16,146 nucleotides of DNA, taken from an uncultured Oscillibacter sp. (lineage in GTDB: Bacteria; Bacillota; Clostridia; Oscillospirales; Oscillospiraceae). Location: contig NZ_CAJULS010000043.1 in the NCBI RefSeq assembly GCF_910587525.1, forward strand, positions 1 to 16,146, read 5' to 3'. The position numbers and the translations under genes are program-made. Positions 1 to 6,692 of the stretch are shown one piece after another. The first letter of the stretch is position 1; every line of letters begins with the position of its first letter. The notes beneath the pieces are model-generated. The model saw only the letters and a list, made by a program, of their open reading frames with translations, did not search any database and had not been told where the DNA came from.

Positions 1-1
1 C

Positions 2-139
2 TATATCCTTGAACAAGGACTGGAAACAACAGGAGATTTCTACGCCTGCGATTTGGCCGGTTTTATCCTCAACTCGGTGGAGAAAAATGCAGCATCCATG
101 ATTTCGGTGCGGCTGTCAGATAAGGCCCCAATAGCATAA
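2..139 (+). pseudogene. 3' end of an unidentified gene (45 codons)
   Basis: An open frame enters from the left edge and ends at TAA 137-139. The 45 visible residues begin YILEQGLETTGDFYACDLAG and end SDKAPIA. The composition looks like a real soluble protein, but I do not recognise the family. Because the next 150 bases hold an opposite-strand remnant and then transposase debris, this could be the true end of an intact neighbour or another truncated piece. The upstream part lies outside the window. Confidence 0.4.
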
Positions 140-161
140 GGCACATCCACATCTGCCTGAA

Positions 162-285
162 TTACTGTAAAGCCGAAGCTGATGCACAATGGGAGATTAG
201 GCGTGTGATAGGGTCAATCACAATAATTTTACGTCCCATTTTCTGTGCGTATTGCACTGTTACTGCCGTTCCGCCGCGCCGTTCC
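162..285 (-). pseudogene. Remnant of a SLOG/DUF1273-like protein (C-terminal part)
   Basis: Read on the minus strand from about 285 down to TAA at 162-164, the frame gives RERRGGTAVTVQYAQKMGRK followed by IIVIDPITRL. The pattern GGT, then a helix with YA, then a K/R-G-rich turn and a hydrophobic strand ending in IDP, is what I associate with nucleotide-binding SLOG/Rossmann proteins of the YpsA/DUF1273 type, common in Firmicutes phages and mobile elements. There is no start codon in context, and homology to the transposase begins directly beside it at about 286, so this is a fragment cut by a rearrangement or insertion. Family assignment is tentative because only about 40 residues remain. Confidence 0.35.
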
Positions 286-834
286 CGCAAGAAGGTGGGC
301 AGTACCGGTCCGGAGCCGGGCTGCATGAAGCGGCCCGGCAAGCCCAGCGGTTTTTATTACCTGTCCCACCAGACAACCGGCTCGGACCACGGTATCATCA
401 CTGCTGTAACCGTGACGCCGGGGGATGTGCATGACTCACGGCCCTCTTTAGAGCAGTTGGAGTATGTCCATAAAAATGTTGTGCCGCTGGAAGGCGCTGC
501 GGCGGACTCCGCCTATGACATCCCCCTGGCACACCGGGCGCTGGAAGAACTGGGCATTGACTTCTTTGCCGTGGCCCAGCCCGTCCATGACCGCACGAAA
601 GATGAACAGCGGGACGTATACTTGTGCCCTAACGGGAAAGAACTGCGGTGGGAGCCGGAATACCGGGAGGCGCTGAAGCAGCGGCAGATCTGGTGTGAGG
701 GTACTTTTGCCGCACAGAAATGGGGACACAACCTGACGCGTCTCCTGCGGCGAGGTTTAGAGGCAGCGGAGGACCACTGTCTCCTTTCCGCCGCGGCCTT
801 GAACCTCAAAAGAATGATTAAACACTCAGTGTGA
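286..834 (+). pseudogene. IS1182-type DDE transposase, C-terminal half only
   Basis: The reading frame from about 286 to TGA 832-834 encodes the C-terminal part of an IS1182-like DDE transposase, the enzyme that moves the insertion sequence. Recognisable blocks are SGFYYLSHQTTGSDHGIITA, VTPGDVHDSRP, the second catalytic aspartate region AAADSAYDIP, and the glutamate block CEGTFAAQKWGHNLTRL followed by AALNLKRMIK. Family members are usually about 450-550 residues; here roughly the N-terminal 60 percent, including the first catalytic Asp, is missing. Codons before about 286 (from an ATG at 205) are unrelated and read antisense to the SLOG-like remnant, so no valid start exists. The protein cannot be active. 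A hairpin terminator directly follows the stop. Confidence 0.8.
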
Positions 835-854
835 TGCCGAAAGGCGTCTTTTTT
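833..854 (+). terminator. Rho-independent terminator after transposase remnant
   Basis: GATGCC at 833-838 pairs with GGCGTC at 843-848 (one T-G wobble) around a GAAA tetraloop, followed directly by six T at 849-854. It overlaps the transposase stop codon. Confidence 0.65.
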
Positions 855-856
855 CT

Positions 857-891
857 TGCCTGAAATCTTTCTTGCCTCTATATTTCAGGCA
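857..891. repeat. Inverted repeat, 10-bp arms, 15-bp spacer
   Basis: TGCCTGAAAT at 857-866 is the exact reverse complement of ATTTCAGGCA at 882-891. It lies 3 bases after the transposase terminator T-run. It may be a leftover of the insertion-sequence end, a second terminator-like hairpin, or a binding site; the sequence alone does not decide. Confidence 0.4.
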
Positions 892-1033
892 CTTTGCCAA
901 CAGCTCCATCCTGACCAGAGGCCTTTTCGTCTCCACGTCCCTCGTTCCCCCGCAGGGGAAACCAGAAAGACAAGGAGGAAACAAACAGGATGACAGGGGT
1001 GAAAAGCGGAGGAAATCACGTCTGATCTGAAAT

Positions 1034-1049
1034 TGGTATGAAAGTTGCT
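1034..1049 (+). promoter_or_regulatory. Orphan sigma-54 (-24/-12) promoter
   Basis: TGGTAT at 1034-1039, a 5-base spacer and TTGCT at 1045-1049 place GG and GC at the -24 and -12 positions required by sigma-54 (consensus TGGCAC-N5-TTGCW). The 16 bases differ at one position only from the cyuA promoter at 5227-5242. Transcription would start near 1061, about 30 bases before the start codon at 1092. No gene of reasonable length follows and no TTTAACC motif cluster lies upstream. Confidence 0.55.
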
Positions 1050-1091
1050 AGATTTCATTGTGAAAATCTTTGCGGGAAAGGAGGAGTGCTT

Positions 1092-1121
1092 ATGAAAGCC
1101 AGGATGCATGAGGGAAACTGA
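1092..1121 (+). pseudogene. Start of a lost gene behind the orphan sigma-54 promoter
   Basis: AAAGGAGGAG at about 1077-1086 is a strong Shine-Dalgarno sequence, followed by ATG at 1092. The frame MKARMHEGN stops at TGA 1119-1121. Promoter, leader and ribosome binding site are all well formed while the coding part is only 9 residues, which suggests that the body of a sigma-54-controlled gene was deleted in the rearrangement that brought in the VirD4 fragment at about 1303. A genuine short leader peptide is possible but less likely. Confidence 0.3.
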
Positions 1122-1302
1122 TCCCTGGGGCTGAATGACTAGGGACCCAGAGTCCTGGGATCCCATAATGTGCAGGAGGATGTGTCTGCTGCGGTGCGGT
1201 TTTCCGCTGGCGAGGCGGCAAAGATTTTGGCAGGCTGCCAGACCCGAGGATGACCCGCACAAATTTTGAATAGGGGTAATATGATTATATATCATTTTCG
1301 CG

Positions 1303-1572
1303 GGCCCGGACGAGGACAAGAACATGAACACGCTGGTAGACATGATTTCCGGCATGGAGGTCAAGGAGGACGATGACGATTTCATGAACGCGGTGGACTA
1401 TATGTTCGCCGGGCTGGAAAAGCGCAAGCCGGACTGTTTCGCGGTCAAGCAGTACAAAAAGTACAAGCTGGCCAGCGGCAAGACTGCCCGCTCCATACTT
1501 ATTTCATGCGGTGCGCGGCTGGCCCCATTTGACATCCCGCAAGGGATTGCTTTCTGGTTTGTGAAGCCATGA
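1303..1572 (+). pseudogene. Internal fragment of VirD4/TraG-type coupling protein
   Basis: From about 1303 the frame reads GPDEDKNMNTLVDMISGMEV, then EDDDDFMNAVDYMFAGLEKR, then KQYKKYKLASGKTARSILIS and CGARLAPFDI. This matches a conserved internal block of the VirD4/TraG ATPase that couples DNA to the type IV secretion channel in Firmicutes conjugative transposons. The homology stops at about 1533 after APFDI; the remaining residues to TGA 1570-1572 are unrelated. Full-length proteins are about 600 residues, so only about 75 remain. There are no Walker motifs and no ribosome binding site (the first in-frame ATG, 1324, is internal). This is a scar of an integrative conjugative element. Confidence 0.8.
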
Positions 1573-1639
1573 TCAAATCTCCATTTCTCTCTTTTGTTTG
1601 GTTCCTCCGCATCTCCGGCAGGGTACTTTTCCTGAAAGT

Positions 1640-2815
1640 TTACTGTTGCAGGCTGTTGACGGCGGCCTCCAGCTGTTTCATTGCCTGCTCCAGCACGCTT
1701 CTGGGGCTGGCGGCGTTGAGACGCATGAAGCCGTTGAGGCTTCGGCCAAAGGAGCAACCATCGTTGAGCCCAAGACCGGCCTTCCGGATCATGAAGTCGT
1801 GGAGGACCTGGTTATCCAGACCCAGATCCCGGCAGTCCAGCCACATGAGATACGTGGCGTCTGGGGCGCAGGTCTTGATCTTCGGGATGTGCTTTGCGCA
1901 GTAGTCCGCCACAAAGTCGAAGTTTTCGCTGAGATAGGGCAGCAGCTGCTCCAGCCACTCCTCTCCCTCCCGGAAGGCGGTCTCCATGGCGGTGACGGAG
2001 AAGGCGTTATTGCGGTGAATATCCATGTTCGCCCAGAAGCGGTCGAAGTTCTCCTTTATATGGGCGTTGGGAAACACCACAGTGCTGGCCTGGAGGCCTG
2101 CCAGGTTGAAGGTCTTGGTGCCGGAGATGCCGGTGACCACATTGGCGGCGATCTCAGGGGAGAGGGAGGCGGTGGGGATGTGCTTCTTGCCGTGGAAGAC
2201 GAGGTCGGAGTGGATCTCGTCACTGACCACCAGTACATGGTATTTCAGGCACAGTTCCATCATCCGGTGCAGCTCGTCTTCCGTCCAGACAATGCCCAGA
2301 GGGTTGTGGGGACTGCAGAACAGGAACAGATCCGCCTGCTGGAGCTTTGCCTCAAAGTCTGCCCAATCCACGGTCCACCTGCCGTCCTTTTCCACCAGCT
2401 GGTTCTCGGAGACACGCCGTCCGGCGAGCTCCGTCATATCGTAGAACTCGCTGTATACCGGCGTCTGGATCAGTACGTTTCCGCCCTGGGGTGTGTACAG
2501 CTGAACCATGGCGCTGAGGGTCTGGACCACACCCAGGCAGAAGCTCATAAGGGATGTGTCCGGCGTCCAGCCGTTGCGGCGGCTCTGCCAATCCCGGATG
2601 GCCTGAAAATAGCTCTCCGGCCGGGCAGTATAGCCCCAGATACCCTCCTCGGCCCTGGCCTTCAGAGCGTCGATAATGGGCTGGGCAGTCCTGAAGTCCA
2701 TGTCCGCGATCCACAGAGGGATCACATCCTCGGTGCCGAATTTCTTTTTCCGCTCATCGTATTTGGCAGAGAGATTTTTGGAACGGTCGATTATCTGGTC
2801 AAAGTCGTATTTCAT
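1640..2815 (-). CDS. patB: PatB/MalY-type pyridoxal phosphate C-S lyase (cystathionine beta-lyase)
   Basis: This 391-residue protein is a fold-type I aminotransferase of the PatB/MalY class, which cleaves the C-S bond of cystathionine or cysteine to give sulfide or homocysteine, ammonia and pyruvate in the cytoplasm. Visible signatures are DVIPLWIADMDF (30-41), YTARPESYFQAI (62-73), the substrate-facing SPHNPLG (168-174), VVSDEIHSDL (196-205, cofactor Asp199) and SGTKTFNLAGLQ (231-242) with Lys234 as the expected Schiff-base lysine. Length matches the family (about 385-395). The start at 2815 is chosen because AAAGGAAG lies 7-8 bases upstream; an in-frame extension to 2887 would run through the promoter. 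A sigma-54 promoter lies at 2886-2871. The neighbours are a sigma-54 activator and a cysteine desulfidase, so a role in sulfur amino acid breakdown is likelier than methionine synthesis. The exact substrate is not determined by sequence. Confidence 0.9.
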   Translation of the reverse strand: MKYDFDQIIDRSKNLSAKYDERKKKFGTEDVIPLWIADMDFRTAQPIIDALKARAEEGIWGYTARPESYFQAIRDWQSRRNGWTPDTSLMSFCLGVVQTLSAMVQLYTPQGGNVLIQTPVYSEFYDMTELAGRRVSENQLVEKDGRWTVDWADFEAKLQQADLFLFCSPHNPLGIVWTEDELHRMMELCLKYHVLVVSDEIHSDLVFHGKKHIPTASLSPEIAANVVTGISGTKTFNLAGLQASTVVFPNAHIKENFDRFWANMDIHRNNAFSVTAMETAFREGEEWLEQLLPYLSENFDFVADYCAKHIPKIKTCAPDATYLMWLDCRDLGLDNQVLHDFMIRKAGLGLNDGCSFGRSLNGFMRLNAASPRSVLEQAMKQLEAAVNSLQQ

Positions 2816-2870
2816 GGTCTTACTTCCTTTCTGAAATAACCGTATGTCTGCGCGTTTGAAAAGAGAATAC

Positions 2871-2886
2871 AACAAAAAATGTGCCA
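2871..2886 (-). promoter_or_regulatory. Sigma-54 promoter of the C-S lyase gene
   Basis: On the minus strand TGGCAC (2886-2881) is a perfect -24 box, followed after 5 bases by TTGTT (2875-2871) for the -12 box. The only important deviation is GT instead of GC at -12. Transcription would begin near 2860, giving a leader of about 45 bases before the ATG at 2815. A sigma-70 reading (CTGACA upstream, TTGTAT or TGTATT downstream) is possible but weaker. Confidence 0.65.
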
Positions 2887-2944
2887 AATTGTCAGCGAGA
2901 AAGGGAATTCATAGAAATCTCTGAGAAATTGGAGGGGCATACAA

Positions 2945-2993
2945 AACCCACGGGAGGGATTTTGACAATCTGCCAAAATCCCTCCCGTGGGTT
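2945..2993 (-). terminator. Perfect 20-bp inverted repeat, probable terminator of the activator gene
   Basis: The arms 2945-2964 and 2974-2993 are exact reverse complements (one arm reads AACCCACGGGAGGGATTTTG) around a 9-base loop. On the minus strand the stem ends in GGGTT and runs on into TTGTATG, giving a short T-run. It lies 87 bases after the activator stop and about 60 bases upstream of the patB -24 box, so it would stop read-through into patB. Because the T-run is short and the symmetry perfect, a protein-binding site is an alternative. Confidence 0.6.
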
Positions 2994-3049
2994 AGCGGGG
3001 AGACCTGAAGAGAAGGATGGATGCTTTGGTCCGCAGCGGAAAATCTATT

Positions 3050-3074
3050 GGTTAAAATGTTAAAAATGGTTAAA
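3050..3074 (-). promoter_or_regulatory. Triple TTTAACC-like motif, proposed activator site for patB
   Basis: On the minus strand TTTAACC, TTTAACA and TTTAACC begin at 3074, 3064 and 3056 (steps of 10 and 8 bases). The cluster ends 163 bases before the -24 box of patB, inside the usual range for sigma-54 enhancer sites. A matching triplet stands before cyuA at 5148-5174, also pointing towards its promoter. Confidence 0.55.
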
Positions 3075-3079
3075 GACTT

Positions 3080-5137
3080 CTATCTTTGACCATTTTCCCA
3101 GAGAGTCCGGCCTTTGGGCGTGAGGCGGCTGCCGCCCCGCCCCCGGCTGACTTTGACCAATCCCCGGGCTGCCATGTCCTCCAGAATGTCCCGGACTTCC
3201 CGCTGGGAGAGCGGGAAGTGGGCCTCGCGGGCTTTTCTCAGGAGGGTTTCCCGGCCCATGGGGATGCCGGTTTCAGAGGCGGCATAGAGCTGGGACAGGA
3301 GAAAGCGGAAAGAGTCCGAGGCGTCCGCCTCCGCCGGGGCCAGGGAAGTGGTGGGATGAAGGCCGGTTTCCCCGGAGAGGAAGAGGGTGGGGGGCAGGTC
3401 CTCCATGCCGATCTCCTGATGGCCGGTGTAGATGAAATACTCCACCGCGTTTCGCAGCTCCCGGATGTTTCCCGGCCAGGTGTGGCCGCGGAAAAAAGCT
3501 TTTACTGCATCCGACAGCTGGAAGGAGCCCCCCAGTTCCCGGCGAAAGTGCTCCGTTAGAAGGAACATGTCGTCTTCCCGCTTCGTCAGTGGCGGGATGA
3601 GCGCCGGCAGGGTGCTTAGGCGGTAGTAGAGGTCCCGGCGGAAGGTACCGTCCCGGACTTTTTGCTCCAACGCCTCGTTGGTGGCGGCCACAATGCGGAC
3701 ATCCACGAGGATGATCCGGTTTCCACCTACCCGCATGACCTCCCGCTCCTGAAGAGCTCGGAGGAGCTTGATCTGGAGGGCGGGGCTCATGCCTTCTACT
3801 TCATCTAAAAAGAGGGTGCCCCTGTGGGCCAGCTCGAAAAGACCGGGCCGTCCACCTCTCTTTGCTCCGGTGAAAGCGCCTTCTTCGTAGCCAAAGAGCT
3901 CACTCTCCAGCAGGTTTTCCGGAAAGGCTGCCACATTGATGGCCACAAAGGGCCCTTCCGCCCTGCGGGAGGCCTGATGGATAGCATGGGCGAAGAGCTC
4001 CTTGCCGGTGCCAGTCTCGCCGATCAGCAGGACAGGACTTTCGCTGAGGGCCATGCGGCCCAAGGTCTCCTTGGTTTTTCGGATGGCTTCCGACTGTCCG
4101 ATGACGTCGGCAAAGCTGTATTTTGCGTAGTGGCCCTTATGGAAAAGCTGGCTTCGCAGCTCGTTTTGGCGGACCTCCACATCGTTGAACCGCTGGAGCA
4201 GGGCGAAGGCGCCGATGCAGGCGCTCTGCCGGATGACAGGCACGACTTCTACACTGAGGTTTACACCGTTGACCTTGATGGCCTTGGCGGGCAGTGTCTG
4301 GCGGGTTTGCAGGCACTGGACAAAGGGGATGTAGGGGAACACCTCCTCACAGCGCCGCCCCTGGATCAAAGAGGCGCTGATACAGGTCATCTCCTCGGCA
4401 TGACGGCTGCACGCGAAAATTTCTCCCTTTTCATTGACACCGATGACGCCGTCCTCCAGGCTCTCCATTAGAATATGAAACTGGCTCTCCAGACGGATGG
4501 ACCGGGCGAACATCTGGTCGAAGCTGTAATTGCTGGTAGCCACGCTCTGGGCGTACTCCTGAAAGGCAGGCCGCTCCAGCAGGGACTCCAGCCCCAGGCG
4601 AAGAGCGATTTCGATCATCATGCCGGAGGTGCAGACCCGCTGGCCCAGGTCGATGACGGTCTTCATCCCCGGCGGAACATAGCGGCGCTCATCAGGGGTC
4701 ACGGCGATGTGGACGTCCGGGACCTCCGGCGCACCGGGATAAAAGGGAATCCAGTGGATGTGAGTGATTCCAAACTGCTCCAGCTGGGCAATGGCCTCCC
4801 GGGCCATGGTCTGCGTCATGTTGACGAACAGCACCTGGCTGCCTGCCGGCAGTTCCTTCAGCTTTCGCAGCTCGCTCCAGCGGAAGGACACCTCTACCGC
4901 CATGGTCTGGCTGTCGATGGGAATGTGACGCATCAGCTCCTCCGGAGAGCCGTAGGCATCGGTGGAGGCCACGAACAGGTCCGCCCGGTCCAGCACCCCA
5001 GCGGCACTGCCGTCCTGTACGGAGAAGACAGAGATGTCCGCCTCCTCTGCGAACAGCCCCGCGATGTCGGCCTTGTAGGATTCTCCCGCTCTGGGGTCCA
5101 AGGCGATCACAGATATCTTCTTTTTGTATGCCACCAA
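3080..5137 (-). CDS. Sigma-54-dependent activator with sensor, PAS, AAA+ and winged-helix domains
   Basis: This 685-residue regulator should open sigma-54 promoters by ATP hydrolysis. Residues 1-190 form an N-terminal sensor-like domain I cannot name; 212-325 look like a PAS fold (ESLEDGVIGVNEKGEIFACS). The AAA+ core (341-575) has Walker A GETGTGKE (373-380), the sigma-54 contact loop GAFTGA (420-425), Walker B TLFLDE (441-446), arginine fingers FRRDLYYRL (499-507) and sensor II WPGNIREL (554-561). Instead of the usual Fis-type helix-turn-helix, residues 609-683 look like a winged helix (LSQREVRDILEDMAARGLVK, then GRGGSRLT). Start is TTG 5137 or GTG 5134, both served by AAAGGGG. I recall that Clostridioides difficile uses a sigma-54 activator, CdsR, for its cysteine desulfidase gene; gene order and promoters here suggest the same role, with patB as a second target. 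The effector is probably cysteine (inference). Confidence 0.9.
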   Translation of the reverse strand: MVAYKKKISVIALDPRAGESYKADIAGLFAEEADISVFSVQDGSAAGVLDRADLFVASTDAYGSPEELMRHIPIDSQTMAVEVSFRWSELRKLKELPAGSQVLFVNMTQTMAREAIAQLEQFGITHIHWIPFYPGAPEVPDVHIAVTPDERRYVPPGMKTVIDLGQRVCTSGMMIEIALRLGLESLLERPAFQEYAQSVATSNYSFDQMFARSIRLESQFHILMESLEDGVIGVNEKGEIFACSRHAEEMTCISASLIQGRRCEEVFPYIPFVQCLQTRQTLPAKAIKVNGVNLSVEVVPVIRQSACIGAFALLQRFNDVEVRQNELRSQLFHKGHYAKYSFADVIGQSEAIRKTKETLGRMALSESPVLLIGETGTGKELFAHAIHQASRRAEGPFVAINVAAFPENLLESELFGYEEGAFTGAKRGGRPGLFELAHRGTLFLDEVEGMSPALQIKLLRALQEREVMRVGGNRIILVDVRIVAATNEALEQKVRDGTFRRDLYYRLSTLPALIPPLTKREDDMFLLTEHFRRELGGSFQLSDAVKAFFRGHTWPGNIRELRNAVEYFIYTGHQEIGMEDLPPTLFLSGETGLHPTTSLAPAEADASDSFRFLLSQLYAASETGIPMGRETLLRKAREAHFPLSQREVRDILEDMAARGLVKVSRGRGGSRLTPKGRTLWENGQR

Positions 5138-5147
5138 AAACGTCCCC

Positions 5148-5174
5148 TTTAACCGCTACTTTAACCATTTAACC
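5148..5174 (+). promoter_or_regulatory. Triple TTTAACC motif, proposed activator site for cyuA
   Basis: TTTAACC occurs at 5148-5154, 5160-5166 and 5168-5174 (steps of 12 and 8). The last copy ends 52 bases before the cyuA -24 box. The first copy overlaps the ribosome binding site of the divergent activator gene, so binding could also repress that gene. The same heptamer triplet, with an 8-base final step and the same orientation towards its promoter, precedes patB at 3074-3050. Confidence 0.55.
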
Positions 5175-5226
5175 ATATAGAGGCACTTTTCGCAAGGGAA
5201 TTGGGCCAAAATCAACGAGAATTTTT

Positions 5227-5242
5227 TGGTATGAAATTTGCT
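5227..5242 (+). promoter_or_regulatory. Sigma-54 promoter of cyuA
   Basis: TGGTAT (5227-5232), 5 bases, then a perfect TTGCT (5238-5242) give GG and GC exactly at -24 and -12. Transcription would start near 5254, leaving a leader of about 150 bases before the ATG at 5403. The leader shows no obvious riboswitch fold. Confidence 0.7.
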
Positions 5243-5402
5243 GAATATCAATAGCGAAACATGAGACAGGATATTTTTGGCGGTACGTACAGAATGCCTG
5301 ACAGAGAACCGCGGATTGCCCTGTGAAGGCGGCGCTCGATGGGGGGCGGCTGGTTTGCCGGGTTTTGAATGGCTGCCAAGGAAAACAGAAAGGGGTATCG
5401 CG

Positions 5403-6689
5403 ATGATTACGAAAGAAGAACTGCTGACGCTGCTTCACCAGGAGGTGGTTCCGGCCCTGGGCTGCACCGAGCCGGTCTGTGTGGCGCTGGCTGCCGCGGA
5501 CGCCTGCCGTGCCATTGGGGGAGAGGTGGTCTCCATAAAATTGGAGGTCAATCCCGGCATCTACAAAAATGGTATGAGTGTTGGAATTCCTGGATTTCCC
5601 AGAGTGGGGCTGAAATACGCCGCCGCTCTGGGCGCCAGCCTGTGCAATCCGGAGAAGGGGCTCCGGCTGCTGGAGGATATTGACGGCAGGATTACCGCTC
5701 AGACGATCCGCTTGGTGGAGGAGCGGCATGTGACCGTGCTGATCAAGCACGACGAGGCGAAGCTCTATGCCCGGGCGGAGATCATCACCACCGCCGGCAT
5801 CGGCACCAGTGAGATCCGGGGGACCCATTCCAATATTATCTTCACTAAGCGGAACAATGAGGTGTTGGTGGAAAAGCCCTGGTCCGCAGGTGGGGAGGAT
5901 GATCTCCACGACCGGCTGAAGCTTATGACCGTGGCGGACATCCGCGCTCTGGTGGAGCAGTGCAGCCAGGAGGAGCTGGCCTTCATGCTGGACGGCGTAG
6001 AGATGAACGAGCGTCTGGCGGATTTTGGACTGGAGAATGACCCTGGCATCGGCATTGCCGGAGCGCTGAAACGGCAGATTGAGGACGGCGCTATGGGAGA
6101 CAATCTCTTCAGCCGTACTATGGCCCGGGTAGCCAGCAGCGCCGAGGGGCGTATGAGCGGCTGCCCTTACGCTGTGATGAGCAGCGCGGGCAGCGGAAAC
6201 CACGGACTTACCGCCGTCATTCCCGTGGCGGAGATGGCCCAACACCTGGGGGCCTCCAAAGAGCAGCTGGTGAGGGCGCTGGCCTTTTCCCATACCCTGA
6301 ATGTCTACATCAAACTGTATACCGGAAAGCTGTCCGCCACCTGCGGCTGCGGCGTCTCCGCCGCCACAGCTGCCTCCGCCGCCATGGTGTGGCTGATGGG
6401 CGGCACAGACAGGCAGATCGGCGGGGCCATTATCAATATGAGCGGCAACCTCACCGGCATGATCTGCGACGGCGGCAAGATCGGCTGTGCTCTGAAGCTG
6501 GCCACAGCTGCCAATGCCGCGATGATGTGCGCCTATCTCGCCATGAGTGACGTAGTGCTTCAATCCACCGACGGTATCTGTGGAGCCACGCCGGAGGAGG
6601 CGGTTCGCAGTATGGGCCGGATCAGCTCTCCGGGCATGGTGGAAACGGACCGGACCATCCTGGAGATCATGATGGATAAGGAGGGCTAA
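5403..6689 (+). CDS. cyuA: L-cysteine desulfidase (CyuA/CdsB family, iron-sulfur enzyme)
   Basis: The 428-residue product belongs to the CyuA/YhaM/CdsB family, cytoplasmic [4Fe-4S] enzymes that convert L-cysteine to sulfide, ammonia and pyruvate. The N-terminus has the family start VVPALGCTEPV with Cys21, equivalent by position to the proposed catalytic cysteine of the Methanocaldococcus enzyme. Cluster-ligand candidates are Cys314/Cys316 in ATCGCGVSAAT and Cys355 and Cys362 in MICDGGKIGC; the seven-residue spacing of the last pair fits what I recall for that enzyme. Gly-rich segments ending SSAGSGNHG (260-268) are also typical. Length matches (E. coli about 436). The ATG at 5403 is preferred because AAAGGGG precedes it and the 42 upstream in-frame residues look non-coding. 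It is read from a sigma-54 promoter, divergently from the activator, and a GTG-start redox gene follows 3 bases after the stop. Confidence 0.92.
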   Translation: MITKEELLTLLHQEVVPALGCTEPVCVALAAADACRAIGGEVVSIKLEVNPGIYKNGMSVGIPGFPRVGLKYAAALGASLCNPEKGLRLLEDIDGRITAQTIRLVEERHVTVLIKHDEAKLYARAEIITTAGIGTSEIRGTHSNIIFTKRNNEVLVEKPWSAGGEDDLHDRLKLMTVADIRALVEQCSQEELAFMLDGVEMNERLADFGLENDPGIGIAGALKRQIEDGAMGDNLFSRTMARVASSAEGRMSGCPYAVMSSAGSGNHGLTAVIPVAEMAQHLGASKEQLVRALAFSHTLNVYIKLYTGKLSATCGCGVSAATAASAAMVWLMGGTDRQIGGAIINMSGNLTGMICDGGKIGCALKLATAANAAMMCAYLAMSDVVLQSTDGICGATPEEAVRSMGRISSPGMVETDRTILEIMMDKEG

Positions 6690-6692
6690 GCA

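Larger units (their letters stand above)
835..1302. other. Gene-poor stretch between transposase and VirD4 remnants
   Basis: No reading frame here looks like a protein on either strand. It holds the terminator and inverted repeat near 833-891, a well-formed ribosome binding site (AAGGAGG near 973) in front of an 11-codon frame at 990-1025, a sigma-54 promoter at 1034-1049 and a second Shine-Dalgarno with a 9-codon frame at 1092-1121. The short frames look like the starts of genes whose bodies were deleted. Confidence 0.4.

Noticed and set aside
885..1385. Minus-strand frame of 166 codons
   Set aside because: Composition is Ser/His/Cys-rich without motifs, and it runs antisense to the sigma-54 promoter region and the VirD4 fragment.
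1598..2839. Plus-strand open frame of about 413 codons opposite the C-S lyase
   Set aside because: The minus-strand product has all aminotransferase motifs; the plus frame has none.
5254..5402. Riboswitch in the 150-base cyuA leader
   Set aside because: No conserved core of a known riboswitch class was recognised and no terminator-like hairpin precedes the start codon.
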